This document shows positions 1-6,305 of a stretch of 19,032 bases of DNA, piece after piece (position 1 is the first letter of the stretch; each line of letters opens with the position of its first letter). The notes beneath the pieces were generated by a model, which saw only the letters and a list, made by a program, of their open reading frames with translations, searched no databases and had not been told where the DNA came from. The stretch covers positions 1 through 19,032 of the forward strand of contig DATMQA010000033.1 in the NCBI GenBank assembly GCA_035566895.1, given 5' to 3'. Origin of the DNA: DATMQA01 sp035566895. GTDB lineage: Bacteria > Verrucomicrobiota > Verrucomicrobiia > Limisphaerales > UBA8199. Position numbers and translations under genes: made by a program.

Positions 1-896
1 GCCGCGGGATGCGTGTCGCCCATAATGATATCTCTCTGGTAAAAGGCTTCCATACCGCTCGCACCGAGGCCGAGAAGGCCTTTGGCAATTCTGGCGTCTA
101 TATCGAGAAATACATCGAAAACCCCCATCACATCGAATTCCAGATTTTAGGCGATAACCGCGGCCATATCATTCACCTGGGCGAGCGCGATTGTTCGATC
201 CAGCGGCGCAACCAGAAAATGGTCGAGGAATCCCCCTCGCCACTCATCGAGAATCATCCCAAGTTCAAGGACCTGCGCAAGAAAATGGGCAAAGCCGCCA
301 TCAAGATTGCCGAGGCGGCAAACTATACCAACGCCGGCACGGTGGAATTCATCGTCGATAGTCAGGGCAATTATTTTTTTCTCGAGATGAACAAGCGCAT
401 TCAGGTCGAGCATCCCGTGACCGAGGAGGTCACCGGCATCGATCTGGTCCGCTACCAGATCATGCTGGCGATGGGAGAGCCGCTGCGCCATTCCCAGAGC
501 GACATTCAACTCCGAGGCCACGCTATCGAATGCCGCATCAATGCCGAAGACCCGTTTGATGATTTCCGCCCCAGCCCGGGCCGCATCGAAATGTATTACC
601 AGCCTGGCGGTCGCGGCGTGCGCGTCGATAGCCACGCCTACGCCGGCTACACGATGCCCTCCGCCTACGACTCCATGCTGGGCAAGCTCATCACGTTTGG
701 CCGCGACCGTCGCGAAGCCATGGACAAAATGAGCCGCGCTCTGAGCGAGTACATGATTACGGGGATCAAGACCACCATCTCCTTCCAACAAGCCATTCTC
801 CAGGACCCTAACTTCCGGCGGGGCGTGTATTCGACCAGTTTCATCGAGCAATTGCTCAGCGGGGCCCGACGCGAGCTCATCGAGGAGAAAGCATGA
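1..896 (+). CDS. accC: Acetyl-CoA carboxylase biotin carboxylase subunit, 3' part (truncated by window start)
   Basis: This subunit carboxylates biotin on AccB using ATP and bicarbonate, the first half-reaction of malonyl-CoA synthesis in the cytoplasm. The frame is open to the left edge and begins with R-G-M-R-V-A, the end of the glycine-rich ATP-grasp loop, so the ATG at 9 is an internal methionine and about 165 N-terminal residues lie outside the window. Visible family motifs are KYIENPHHIEFQILGD, the ATP-grasp stretch with GERDCSIQRRNQK, EMNKRIQVEHPVTE (usually EMNTRIQVEHPVTE; one Thr to Lys change) and the C-terminal biotin carboxylase domain starting at AIECRINAEDP. The C-terminus looks complete. 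The stop codon is followed after two bases by a heptamer array that pairs with a matching array behind the convergent kinase gene. Family identity is certain. Assignment to acetyl-CoA rather than another acyl-CoA carboxylase rests on similarity and on accD nearby. Confidence 0.96.
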   Translation, partial: RGMRVAHNDISLVKGFHTARTEAEKAFGNSGVYIEKYIENPHHIEFQILGDNRGHIIHLGERDCSIQRRNQKMVEESPSPLIENHPKFKDLRKKMGKAAIKIAEAANYTNAGTVEFIVDSQGNYFFLEMNKRIQVEHPVTEEVTGIDLVRYQIMLAMGEPLRHSQSDIQLRGHAIECRINAEDPFDDFRPSPGRIEMYYQPGGRGVRVDSHAYAGYTMPSAYDSMLGKLITFGRDRREAMDKMSRALSEYMITGIKTTISFQQAILQDPNFRRGVYSTSFIEQLLSGARRELIEEKA

Positions 897-972
897 CACG
901 TGAAACGTAAAACGTGAAATTGGAAGGAACGTCCTTCCGCTGTTCACGTTTCACGCATCACGCCCCACGTTT
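897..972. repeat. Inverted heptamer arrays forming a nested hairpin between convergent genes
   Basis: The gap between accC and the convergent kinase gene is almost filled by two short arrays in opposite orientation. Three CGTGAAA-type heptamers lie at 899-919, and four CACGTTT/CACGCAT/CACGCCC/CACGTTT units lie at 945-972. Arms 899-918 and 943-962 pair at 17 of 20 positions. Inside them, 922-928 and 932-938 (GGAAGGA and TCCTTCC) form a perfect 7-bp stem around a 3-nt loop. Neither strand has a U-rich tail after the outer stem, so this is not a classic intrinsic terminator. Its position could still make it a bidirectional RNA 3'-end structure. Bases 943-963 are identical to 16829-16849. Confidence 0.8.
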
Positions 973-975
973 TCG

Positions 976-1833
976 TCAGACGTACAACGCCGCCTGCAGC
1001 TCCCGCACCATCATCCCCACAAATGGGTAACGCCGCTCCGGTTCCCGTTCCAGGCACCGGAGGAGCACCTTCTCAAGGGCGGCGGGCATGTCGGGGTTGA
1101 GTTGCCGCGGCGCAACGAAGCTGGAACGGTCCAGTTGTTTCCGCAAAATCTCGGCCGGTGTGTCGCCGGGAAATGGCTTTTGGTTGGTGAGCAGTTCGTA
1201 AGCCGCCACGCCGTACGAGAAAATGTCCACCCGGTTCGAGATTTCCTGGCCGAGCAATTGTTCCGGCGCCATGTACGCCGGAGTCCCCGGATTTTTTTTT
1301 GAGAATCTCTTGGGTTTTTCCGGAATCGGCAGCGCCAGGTCGAAATCGACTAAGCGCACACTGCCGTTGCGGGTGACCAGGACATTCTCCGGTTTAAAAT
1401 CCAGGTGCATAAAACCATTCTCGTGCATATGCTCCAGAGCCGCTGCCATATCCAGAAGGATTTGCGCGACGTTTTCCAGCAACACCGGGTCGTGCCGGGC
1501 GTAAAGGTCCCTAAGATTCTCCGCCTCAACATATTCCATCAAGAGATAAAGCTGCCCGTTGATCTTGCCATGCTCCACATAGCCGATGATCCCCGGGTGG
1601 TCGCCGATCTTTGAAAGAATCTCGCATCCGCGGACGAACCGGCGCCGCGCCAGCAAATTAAAGCGCAGCCGCTCGTGCATGAGGCGCAAGGCGTAAGCCT
1701 TTGATTTGGAATCCGTTGCCAGCCAAATATCCGCCATCCCGCCGCTGTTAATCACCTCCTGCAAATAAAAACGGCCAAAAGGCCCGGGCGCGGGCGCCTT
1801 GGCGCTACTTGATTTCCTCAACAAGCTGAGCAC
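976..1833 (-). CDS. Serine/threonine kinase-like protein with degenerate ATP site
   Basis: This 285-residue cytoplasmic protein is almost only a Hanks-type kinase fold; no transmembrane or sensor domain is visible. Conserved catalytic-loop elements are H143-L-D145-F-K147-P-E-N150 and D163-F-D (the DFG position), with MAPEQ at 188-192 as the APE motif and a normal C-lobe (DIFSYGVAAYELLT). Several ATP-binding features are altered. The glycine loop reads N-S-G-G-M-A-D-I, the beta-3 lysine of the VAIK motif is Arg50 (YALRLM), and the usual alpha-C glutamate position appears to be Gly69. HRD is HLD and DFG is DFD. The catalytic Asp, Lys, Asn and metal-binding Asp remain, so it may be an atypical active kinase or a pseudokinase. 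The start is a GTG; the frame is closed by a stop three codons upstream. The gene is divergent from the comF-like gene and convergent with accC. The substrate is unknown. Confidence 0.88.
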   Translation of the reverse strand: MLSLLRKSSSAKAPAPGPFGRFYLQEVINSGGMADIWLATDSKSKAYALRLMHERLRFNLLARRRFVRGCEILSKIGDHPGIIGYVEHGKINGQLYLLMEYVEAENLRDLYARHDPVLLENVAQILLDMAAALEHMHENGFMHLDFKPENVLVTRNGSVRLVDFDLALPIPEKPKRFSKKNPGTPAYMAPEQLLGQEISNRVDIFSYGVAAYELLTNQKPFPGDTPAEILRKQLDRSSFVAPRQLNPDMPAALEKVLLRCLEREPERRYPFVGMMVRELQAALYV

Positions 1834-1942
1834 CGAACCTATTTATCATGCGTCCGTGGCCCCCGCCACTGCTTTTGTGGAAGCGGAAGACATTTTTTGG
1901 GTTGCCGTCTGCGGTCCTTTCTGACTAACGAAAGGGTAGCCT

Positions 1943-2686
1943 ATGAGCACCTTGCTCGAGTCCTGTAAAGACTGGCTGAATGCAGGTCTGGGATTCTTGT
2001 ATCCTGAAGTCTGCCAGCTTTGCGGCGAGGCGCGGGCCACCCCGGGTGAGTGCTTTATTTGCGAAGATTGCAAGGCTCAGGTGCATTTTATCGAGCGTCC
2101 CTTCTGTGAACGGTGCGGCTATCCTTACGAGGGAGCGATCACGGTCGATTTTGAGTGCGCCAACTGCCGTGGGGCCGAACTGCACTTCTGTTCGGCGCGT
2201 TCGGCAGTCGTCGCCCGTGGCCCAATGCTTGACCTGATCCATCGGTATAAGTATCAGCGCGCTTTCTGGTTGGAACCATTCCTGGCGGAGTTGTTGGTTT
2301 CCCGGGCTGGTCCGGAGTTGGGGCGCGAGAAATGGGACTGGATTGTGCCGGTGCCGCTGCATCCCACCAAGCACCGCGCGCGCGAATTCAACCAGGCCGA
2401 ACGCCTGGCGCTACGGCTCAGCGCCGCCCTTCGCATTCCCCTCAACGCCCAGCTCCTGCGGCGCGTCCTTCCGACCCGCACACAAACCTTGCTCAGCCGC
2501 GAGGAGCGGCTGGCCAATGTCAGCGGGGCCTTCGCCCGGCGCGCTGGCCCCCGGCTCAATGGAGAACGCATCGTGCTGGTGGACGACGTTTTTACCACCG
2601 GCGCAACTACCGGGGCCTGTGCCCGCGTGCTGCGTGCCGCCGGCGCTGGTGATGTTTGTGTCTGGACAGTTGCCCGCGGAATCTGA
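1943..2686 (+). CDS. comF: ComF family phosphoribosyltransferase-like protein
   Basis: This 247-residue protein has the standard ComF layout. An N-terminal double zinc ribbon carries four CxxC-type pairs (CQLC, CFICEDC, CERC, CANC; roughly residues 20-75). A type I phosphoribosyltransferase domain follows, ending in the PRPP-binding loop VLVDDVFTTGAT near residue 210. The middle holds the family stretch IVPVPLHPTKHRAREFNQAE and the segment RTQTLLSREERLANVSGAF. In naturally competent bacteria ComF helps pull single-stranded DNA into the cytoplasm. In many others the homologue has no proven role, and no other competence gene lies beside it, so DNA uptake here is only a possibility. An AAAGGG 9 bases before the ATG is a weak ribosome-binding candidate. 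The gene is divergent from the kinase gene. Confidence 0.93.
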   Translation: MSTLLESCKDWLNAGLGFLYPEVCQLCGEARATPGECFICEDCKAQVHFIERPFCERCGYPYEGAITVDFECANCRGAELHFCSARSAVVARGPMLDLIHRYKYQRAFWLEPFLAELLVSRAGPELGREKWDWIVPVPLHPTKHRAREFNQAERLALRLSAALRIPLNAQLLRRVLPTRTQTLLSREERLANVSGAFARRAGPRLNGERIVLVDDVFTTGATTGACARVLRAAGAGDVCVWTVARGI

Positions 2687-2692
2687 ATATTA

Positions 2693-2790
2693 GGTGTTAC
2701 ATGGTTGCAATGATACGTGGTTATGCAGTTGGCCACCGCTGGGCTGGAAAGCGATGCCACTATGTAACCCATGTAACCGTGTAACAACAC
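2693..2790. repeat. Inverted pair of GTTAC/GTAAC short-period repeats between comF and accD
   Basis: Six bases after the comF stop codon an array with roughly 8-bp period starts (GTTACAT, GGTTGCAA, TGATACGT, GGTTATGC). On the far side of the gap the complementary motif GTAAC recurs at 2764, 2773 and 2781. GTTACATGG at 2696-2704 is perfectly complementary to 2769-2777, so the two halves can form a hairpin with a loop of about 64 nt. Related GTAAC motifs occur at 7499-7528 and 14975-14995. No promoter or terminator signature is evident. Confidence 0.6.
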
Positions 2791-2795
2791 CCGGC

Positions 2796-3743
2796 ATGGC
2801 CACCACTTCATTTACAAAAAAGACATTGGTCCCGGAAACGACTGAGCCGGCGGTGACTCCACCCCCGCCCACCGGCAACACCTCCTTTGTCAAAAAGCCC
2901 AAACTGGCCGGCGCCAAATCCCGCAAGCGGGAAATCCCGGAGGGACTCTGGACCAAATGTCCCAAGTGCAGCACGATGGTCTTCGACAAGGAATTGGACG
3001 AAAACCTCAAAGTCTGCACCCATTGCCACCACCATTTTCCCATCAGCGCGCGCGAGCGCATCCATTCGCTGGTCGAAACCTGCACCTTCGAGGAGATGGA
3101 TGCGGATTTGACCAGCGTGGACATGCTTAATTTCACCGGGGTGGCTTCTTACGCCTCCAAACTGGAGAAATACCAGCAGGAAACCGGCCTCAAAGACGCC
3201 GTCATTACCGGTCTTTGCAAAATCGGCGAGCACCGCGTTGCTTTGGGGGTGATGGATTTCAAATTCCTCGGCGGCTCGATGGGCTCCGTCGTGGGCGAGC
3301 GCTTGACGCGGCTGATCGAACGCGCGACCGAAAAAGCTCTCCCTCTGATTATCATCTCCACCAGTGGTGGAGCGCGCATGTATGAGGGCATGTTCAGCCT
3401 GATGCAAATGGGCAAAACCTGCGCGGCTCTGGCCTATCACGCTAAAGCCCGCTTGTCTTACCTCAGCATCCTCACGAATCCCACCATGGCAGGCGTCATG
3501 GCCAGCTTCGCCTGCGTCGGCGACCTTATCCTGGCCGAGCCCGGCGCGATGATCGGTTTTGCCGGCCCGCGCGTCATCAAGGACACGACTCAGGCGGAAT
3601 TGCCGCCGGGATTTCAGACCGCCGAGTTTCTTCTCGAGCATGGTCTCATCGATGCCATTATCTCGCGCAAAGAGATGAAAACCCGTCTGGTCGAATACCT
3701 TGGTTTCCTCATCGCCGGTCAGAAACAAGCGGCCGCGGTTTAG
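2796..3743 (+). CDS. accD: Acetyl-CoA carboxylase carboxyltransferase subunit beta
   Basis: AccD with AccA moves the carboxyl group from carboxybiotin to acetyl-CoA, giving malonyl-CoA for fatty acid synthesis. The 315-residue protein has the AccD zinc finger (C55, C58, C74, C77, in WTKCPKC and VCTHCHHHF). The crotonase-like carboxyltransferase core follows, with GGSMGSVVGERLTRLIE, ISTSGGARMYEGM, LTNPTMAGVMASFA and the C-terminal GFAGPRVIKDTTQAELPPGFQ. The frame stays open up to an ATG at 2694, but those extra 34 codons lie inside the GTAAC repeat region and look non-coding, so the ATG at 2796 is preferred. Even so the N-terminus is about 28 residues longer than the Escherichia coli protein. 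It contains a near duplication, TSFTKKTL then TSFVKKPKL; the second copy resembles the usual AccD N-terminus. The gene is separated from accC by the kinase and comF genes. Confidence 0.96.
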   Translation: MATTSFTKKTLVPETTEPAVTPPPPTGNTSFVKKPKLAGAKSRKREIPEGLWTKCPKCSTMVFDKELDENLKVCTHCHHHFPISARERIHSLVETCTFEEMDADLTSVDMLNFTGVASYASKLEKYQQETGLKDAVITGLCKIGEHRVALGVMDFKFLGGSMGSVVGERLTRLIERATEKALPLIIISTSGGARMYEGMFSLMQMGKTCAALAYHAKARLSYLSILTNPTMAGVMASFACVGDLILAEPGAMIGFAGPRVIKDTTQAELPPGFQTAEFLLEHGLIDAIISRKEMKTRLVEYLGFLIAGQKQAAAV

Positions 3744-3760
3744 TCGCGCGAAAATATTGG

Positions 3761-3788
3761 TTGACTTCGGCCGGCGGTTTGGTAGAAA
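3761..3788 (+). promoter_or_regulatory. Candidate sigma-70 type promoter for the RRM protein gene
   Basis: TTGACT at 3761-3766 and TAGAAA at 3783-3788 are separated by 16 bases. This is a plausible -35/-10 pair in an otherwise GC-rich gap behind accD. It would give a leader of about 125 nt before the ATG at 3922. Confidence 0.5.
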
Positions 3789-3796
3789 AATGTCAG

Positions 3797-3872
3797 TCCG
3801 TTCAAAGAGTGAACGGGTTGGTGTCAGAAGACAGATTGTCAGTGAACCTAAAAAGACAGACAGTCAGTGAGC
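3797..3872 (+). promoter_or_regulatory. Structured, repeat-bearing 5' leader of the RRM gene
   Basis: Downstream of the promoter candidate lies a perfect 7-bp hairpin (CCGTTCA 3798-3804, loop AAGAG, TGAACGG 3810-3816). A GTCAG-rich stretch follows, including a near-exact direct repeat of 11 bases (GTCAGTGAACC at 3839-3849 and GTCAGTGAGCC at 3862-3872). A long leader with repeated motifs before an RNA-binding protein gene is compatible with autoregulation or cold response, but that is inference. Confidence 0.4.
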
Positions 3873-3921
3873 CTGCCGGTGCAGTCCTCCCCACCCGGTT
3901 TCTTTGAGCAGATACCACCTT

Positions 3922-4230
3922 ATGAACCAAAACAGGTTATTCGTAGGAAACCTTTCCTTTCAGGCCGTGGAAAACGATCTGCAGGATTATTTTTCCCAGG
4001 CCGGGGTCGTCACCTCGGTCAATCTCATGTTGGATAAAGCCACCGGCCGGTCGCGCGGCTTCGCTTTCGTGGAATTCGCCACACCGGAGGAAGCCAGCAA
4101 GGCCGTCGAGCAATTTCATGAGAAGGAATTTCAAGGCCGGGCGTTGACCGTGAATATTGCTCGGCCCCGCGAGGAGCGCCCCGCCCGCTGGAGCGGCGAT
4201 CGCGGTGAAGCGCGTTCCGAATACCGTTGA
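3922..4230 (+). CDS. RRM-type RNA-binding protein
   Basis: This small protein (102 residues) has a single RNA recognition motif. RNP2 is LFVGNL (residues 5-10) and RNP1 is RGFAFVEF (about 43-50), the aromatic surface that contacts single-stranded RNA. An Arg/Glu-rich tail (RPREERPARWSGDRGEARSEYR) follows the domain. Bacterial proteins of this size and layout, studied mainly in cyanobacteria, are cytoplasmic RNA binders often induced by cold or stress; their exact targets vary. The start is placed at the ATG at 3922, just before the first beta strand. An in-frame TTG at 3904 would add six residues without family support. It stands alone between accD and the Pro/Ala-rich protein gene, with promoters on both sides, so it is probably monocistronic. 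Confidence 0.93.
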   Translation: MNQNRLFVGNLSFQAVENDLQDYFSQAGVVTSVNLMLDKATGRSRGFAFVEFATPEEASKAVEQFHEKEFQGRALTVNIARPREERPARWSGDRGEARSEYR

Positions 4231-4254
4231 GACCTGGAGTTCTGGAATAAGAGT

Positions 4255-4283
4255 TTGACACTGGCCCGGCCGAACCCTATTTT
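4255..4283 (+). promoter_or_regulatory. Sigma-70 type promoter for the Pro/Ala-rich protein gene
   Basis: TTGACA (4255-4260), a 17-base spacer and TATTTT (4278-4283) make a strong candidate pair. An AT-rich stretch follows, and the ATG at 4302 is only about 19 bases after the -10 box, so the leader would be very short. Confidence 0.6.
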
Positions 4284-4301
4284 TATACTATATTTGACGT
4301 T

Positions 4302-4718
4302 ATGGCTGAGAACATTCCTAACATTCCGACCGGCGCTGTTCCTCCGAAGAAGGAAACCGGAAAAGTCCAACCTAAAAAGGAAACAGTCCGGATAAATCTG
4401 CCGCCCAAGCCCTCGGCCGCGCCGACGATTAAGCTCCCGACTTTACCTCCCGGGGGTCCTACCGGCGGTCCCGCAGCTCCCGCTCCCGCCATAGGCCATG
4501 GCGTGGCGGCTCCGCCCGCCGCACCCCGCCCGAGCGCGGCCGCTCCTGCGGCGCCCCGCCCCGCTCCCTCCGGGGTGGCTCCGCGTCCGGCCCCTGCACC
4601 GGTTGCCGCCATCTCCGCCGTCAGCGCTTTAGACAAAATTCTCGCGCTGGTTGCCGCAGTGGCTGGTCTGGCTGCGGCAGGGTCGACCGCCTATTTAATC
4701 TGGATGTTGCCGAATTAG
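4302..4718 (+). CDS. Pro/Ala-rich protein with one C-terminal membrane helix (unknown function)
   Basis: This 138-residue protein is not a member of a family I can name. Residues 1-35 are polar with a repeated PKKET (PPKKETGKVQPKKETVRI). Residues 36-100 are low-complexity Pro/Ala/Gly and are expected to be unfolded. Residues about 110-134 (ILALVAAVAGLAAAGSTAYLIWML) form one hydrophobic helix ending three residues from the C-terminus. This is the topology of a tail-anchored protein with a disordered cytoplasmic arm, or a single-pass protein whose tail reaches the periplasm. No signal peptide is visible. The motif VRINLPPKPSAAPTIKLPTL is less degenerate than the rest and may be a binding segment. 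The gene has its own promoter and precedes thioredoxin by 73 bases. The Pro/Ala bias partly follows the high GC content, but the start, promoter and helix support a real gene. Confidence 0.75.
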   Translation: MAENIPNIPTGAVPPKKETGKVQPKKETVRINLPPKPSAAPTIKLPTLPPGGPTGGPAAPAPAIGHGVAAPPAAPRPSAAAPAAPRPAPSGVAPRPAPAPVAAISAVSALDKILALVAAVAGLAAAGSTAYLIWMLPN

Positions 4719-4791
4719 GGCGGGTGCTCTCTTTGCGGGCCGTGCGTGGGAAACCGGGCCCGTGGTTCCGAATCAATTGCAGCGATTCTTT

Positions 4792-5124
4792 ATGTCAGCT
4801 CCAAATATTGTCAGTTTAACTCAGCAGAACTTTGCCAAAGAGGTTCTTGAATCAGCACAGCCCGTACTGGTGGATTTCTGGGCCGAGTGGTGTGGGCCCT
4901 GCAAAATGCTGGCGCCCATCCTTGACGAATTAGCCGGCGAATACGATGGCCGGATCCGCATCGGTAAGGTCAATATTGACGATTCCCAGGACCTGGCTGT
5001 CCAATACGGCATTCGCTCGATTCCCACTTTGCTGCTCTTCTATAAAGGCGAGGTTGCCGATCAAATGGTGGGCCTGCGGAGCAAACGGGATCTTAAAGCC
5101 AGCTTTGACCGCGTCGCCGCCTGA
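4792..5124 (+). CDS. trxA: Thioredoxin
   Basis: This 110-residue protein is a classic cytoplasmic thioredoxin that reduces protein disulfides with electrons from thioredoxin reductase. It carries VLVDFWAEWCGPCKMLAP (active-site WCGPC near residues 31-35), the buried Asp in LVDF, KVNIDD, the cis-proline segment GIRSIPTLLLF and the C-terminal KGEVADQMVGLRSK. The length matches the family. The ATG at 4792 gives the normal N-terminus (SAPNIVSLTQQNF); an upstream in-frame GTG at 4762 would add ten residues and is not needed. No signal peptide is present, so it is not a periplasmic relative. The imperfect palindrome at 5143-5257 begins 18 bases after the stop codon. Confidence 0.96.
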   Translation: MSAPNIVSLTQQNFAKEVLESAQPVLVDFWAEWCGPCKMLAPILDELAGEYDGRIRIGKVNIDDSQDLAVQYGIRSIPTLLLFYKGEVADQMVGLRSKRDLKASFDRVAA

Positions 5125-5142
5125 AGCAAAAGTCTCCAGCGG

Positions 5143-5257
5143 CATAGGAGCGCGGGCATTTGCGCCATTTCACGTTATTTGTTCCAAGGACCACTCGAAC
5201 CTTGGCGTGCCTTGAAACTATGTTTGTTGAAGTGGCCTAAACGCCCCCGCTCCTATG
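5143..5257. repeat. 115-nt imperfect palindrome (MITE/REP-like) ending on the next gene's start codon
   Basis: The outer arms 5143-5161 and 5239-5257 are complementary at 17 of 19 positions (CATAGGAGCG... against ...CGCTCCTATG). Pairing weakens in the middle of the arms and resumes at 5181-5189 with 5210-5218 (8 of 9). CCAAGG at 5184-5189 can alternatively pair with CCTTGG at 5200-5205. The right end is exactly the ATG at 5255-5257 of the GspF-like gene. It encodes no protein. The shape suggests a non-autonomous mobile or REP-like element. Confidence 0.7.
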
Positions 5258-6253
5258 CTCACCGTCACGCCGGGACAATTCAGGCAGCGCTCCGAGTTTT
5301 ATCATCAACTGGGCCTGCTTACCGGCGCCGGCATCGGTCTTATCCGCGGGTTGGAACAACTCCAACGCAATCCTCCCGCCCGTTCCTACCGCCAGCCGAT
5401 TACGCAAGTGCTCGGCCGGCTTGCCGAAGGCTGCACCCTGACTGAATCCTTGCGCCAGCTCGACTCCTGGCTGCCGGCTTTCGATATCGCCCTCCTCCAC
5501 GCCGGTGAGCAGAGCGGGCGCATGGACGCTTGCTTTCACCTGCTCGCCAATTATTACGAGGACCGCGCCCGCATTGCCCGCCAGTTGATCGCCGACCTTG
5601 CCTATCCGGCTTTTCTGTTCCATTTCGGCGTGCTGATTTTCGCTTTCCTGCCGTTTTTCCGGACCGGCGACTGGGTTACCTTCCTGGCTCAGACCTTGGG
5701 GGTTTTCCTGGCGATTTATGCCGTGATCGGTTTGTTGATTTATGCCGGCCAGAGCCGCCACGGCGAGAACTGGCGTGGCTGGGTTGAATCGGTGCTCCAC
5801 CCGATTCCCGTTTTGGGAACAGCGCGATGGTACCTCGCCTTGGCCCGGCTGGCTGCCGCCCTGGAAGCGCTCCTGAGCGCGGGTATTAACGTGATTGAAG
5901 CCTGGGAAATGGCTGCGACCGCCAGCGGTTCGCCCGCCCTGCGCCGAGCCGTGCTGGCCTGGCGGCCCCGGGTCGCCGCCGGTCAGACCCCCGCCGAGGT
6001 GGTCAGCGCCTCCCGCAGGTTCCCCCCGCTGTTTGCCAATCAATACGCCACCGGCGAAATCAGCGGCCAGCTCGACGCCACCTTGCAGCGGTTGCACCAA
6101 TACTACCAGGATGAAGGCTCGCGAAAACTCCGGGCCGTCTCTCGTTGGGTTCCCATGGCCATCTATCTTTCGATCGTTTTGCTGATTGCCTACCGCATCA
6201 TTCAATTCTATCTGGGCTACTTTCAGCAAGTCCAGAATGCCGCGGGATTCTGA
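5255..6253 (+). CDS. GspF/PilC-like type II secretion / type IV pilus platform protein
   Basis: This 332-residue inner-membrane protein has the duplicated T2SSF architecture. A cytoplasmic helical domain (about residues 8-110, with RQRSEFYHQLGLLTGAGIGL) is followed by two membrane helices (about 112-132 and 142-166). A second cytoplasmic domain (about 190-290, with LARLAAALEALLSAGINVIEAWEMA and FANQYATGEISGQLDATLQRL) is followed by a final helix near 300-320. Such proteins sit at the centre of the pilus or secretion machine and couple the assembly ATPase to pilin polymerisation. It is shorter than typical PilC (about 400). No ATPase or pilin gene is adjacent, and the pilMNOPQ-like cluster lies 1.7 kb away on the other strand, so membership in that machine is only inferred. 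The chosen ATG is the last triplet of a palindrome; no later in-frame ATG precedes the first domain. Confidence 0.9.
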   Translation: MLTVTPGQFRQRSEFYHQLGLLTGAGIGLIRGLEQLQRNPPARSYRQPITQVLGRLAEGCTLTESLRQLDSWLPAFDIALLHAGEQSGRMDACFHLLANYYEDRARIARQLIADLAYPAFLFHFGVLIFAFLPFFRTGDWVTFLAQTLGVFLAIYAVIGLLIYAGQSRHGENWRGWVESVLHPIPVLGTARWYLALARLAAALEALLSAGINVIEAWEMAATASGSPALRRAVLAWRPRVAAGQTPAEVVSASRRFPPLFANQYATGEISGQLDATLQRLHQYYQDEGSRKLRAVSRWVPMAIYLSIVLLIAYRIIQFYLGYFQQVQNAAGF

Positions 6254-6305
6254 CCCCAGGCCACTGAAACCTTGCGCCCTGTTTCCGTTCTCCTAACTTA
6301 CCGCG

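Noticed and set aside
147..947. Minus-strand open frame of 266 codons opposite accC
   Set aside because: It is antisense to a clear biotin carboxylase frame, has no domain, and reaches into the hairpin repeat. It is a GC-driven shadow.
2808..3728. Minus-strand open frame of 306 codons opposite accD
   Set aside because: Entirely antisense to accD with His/Arg-rich composition typical of a shadow frame.
5237..6229. Minus-strand open frame of 330 codons opposite the GspF-like gene
   Set aside because: The plus strand shows a clear T2SSF protein with membrane helices; the antisense product is Gln/Gly-rich without a domain.
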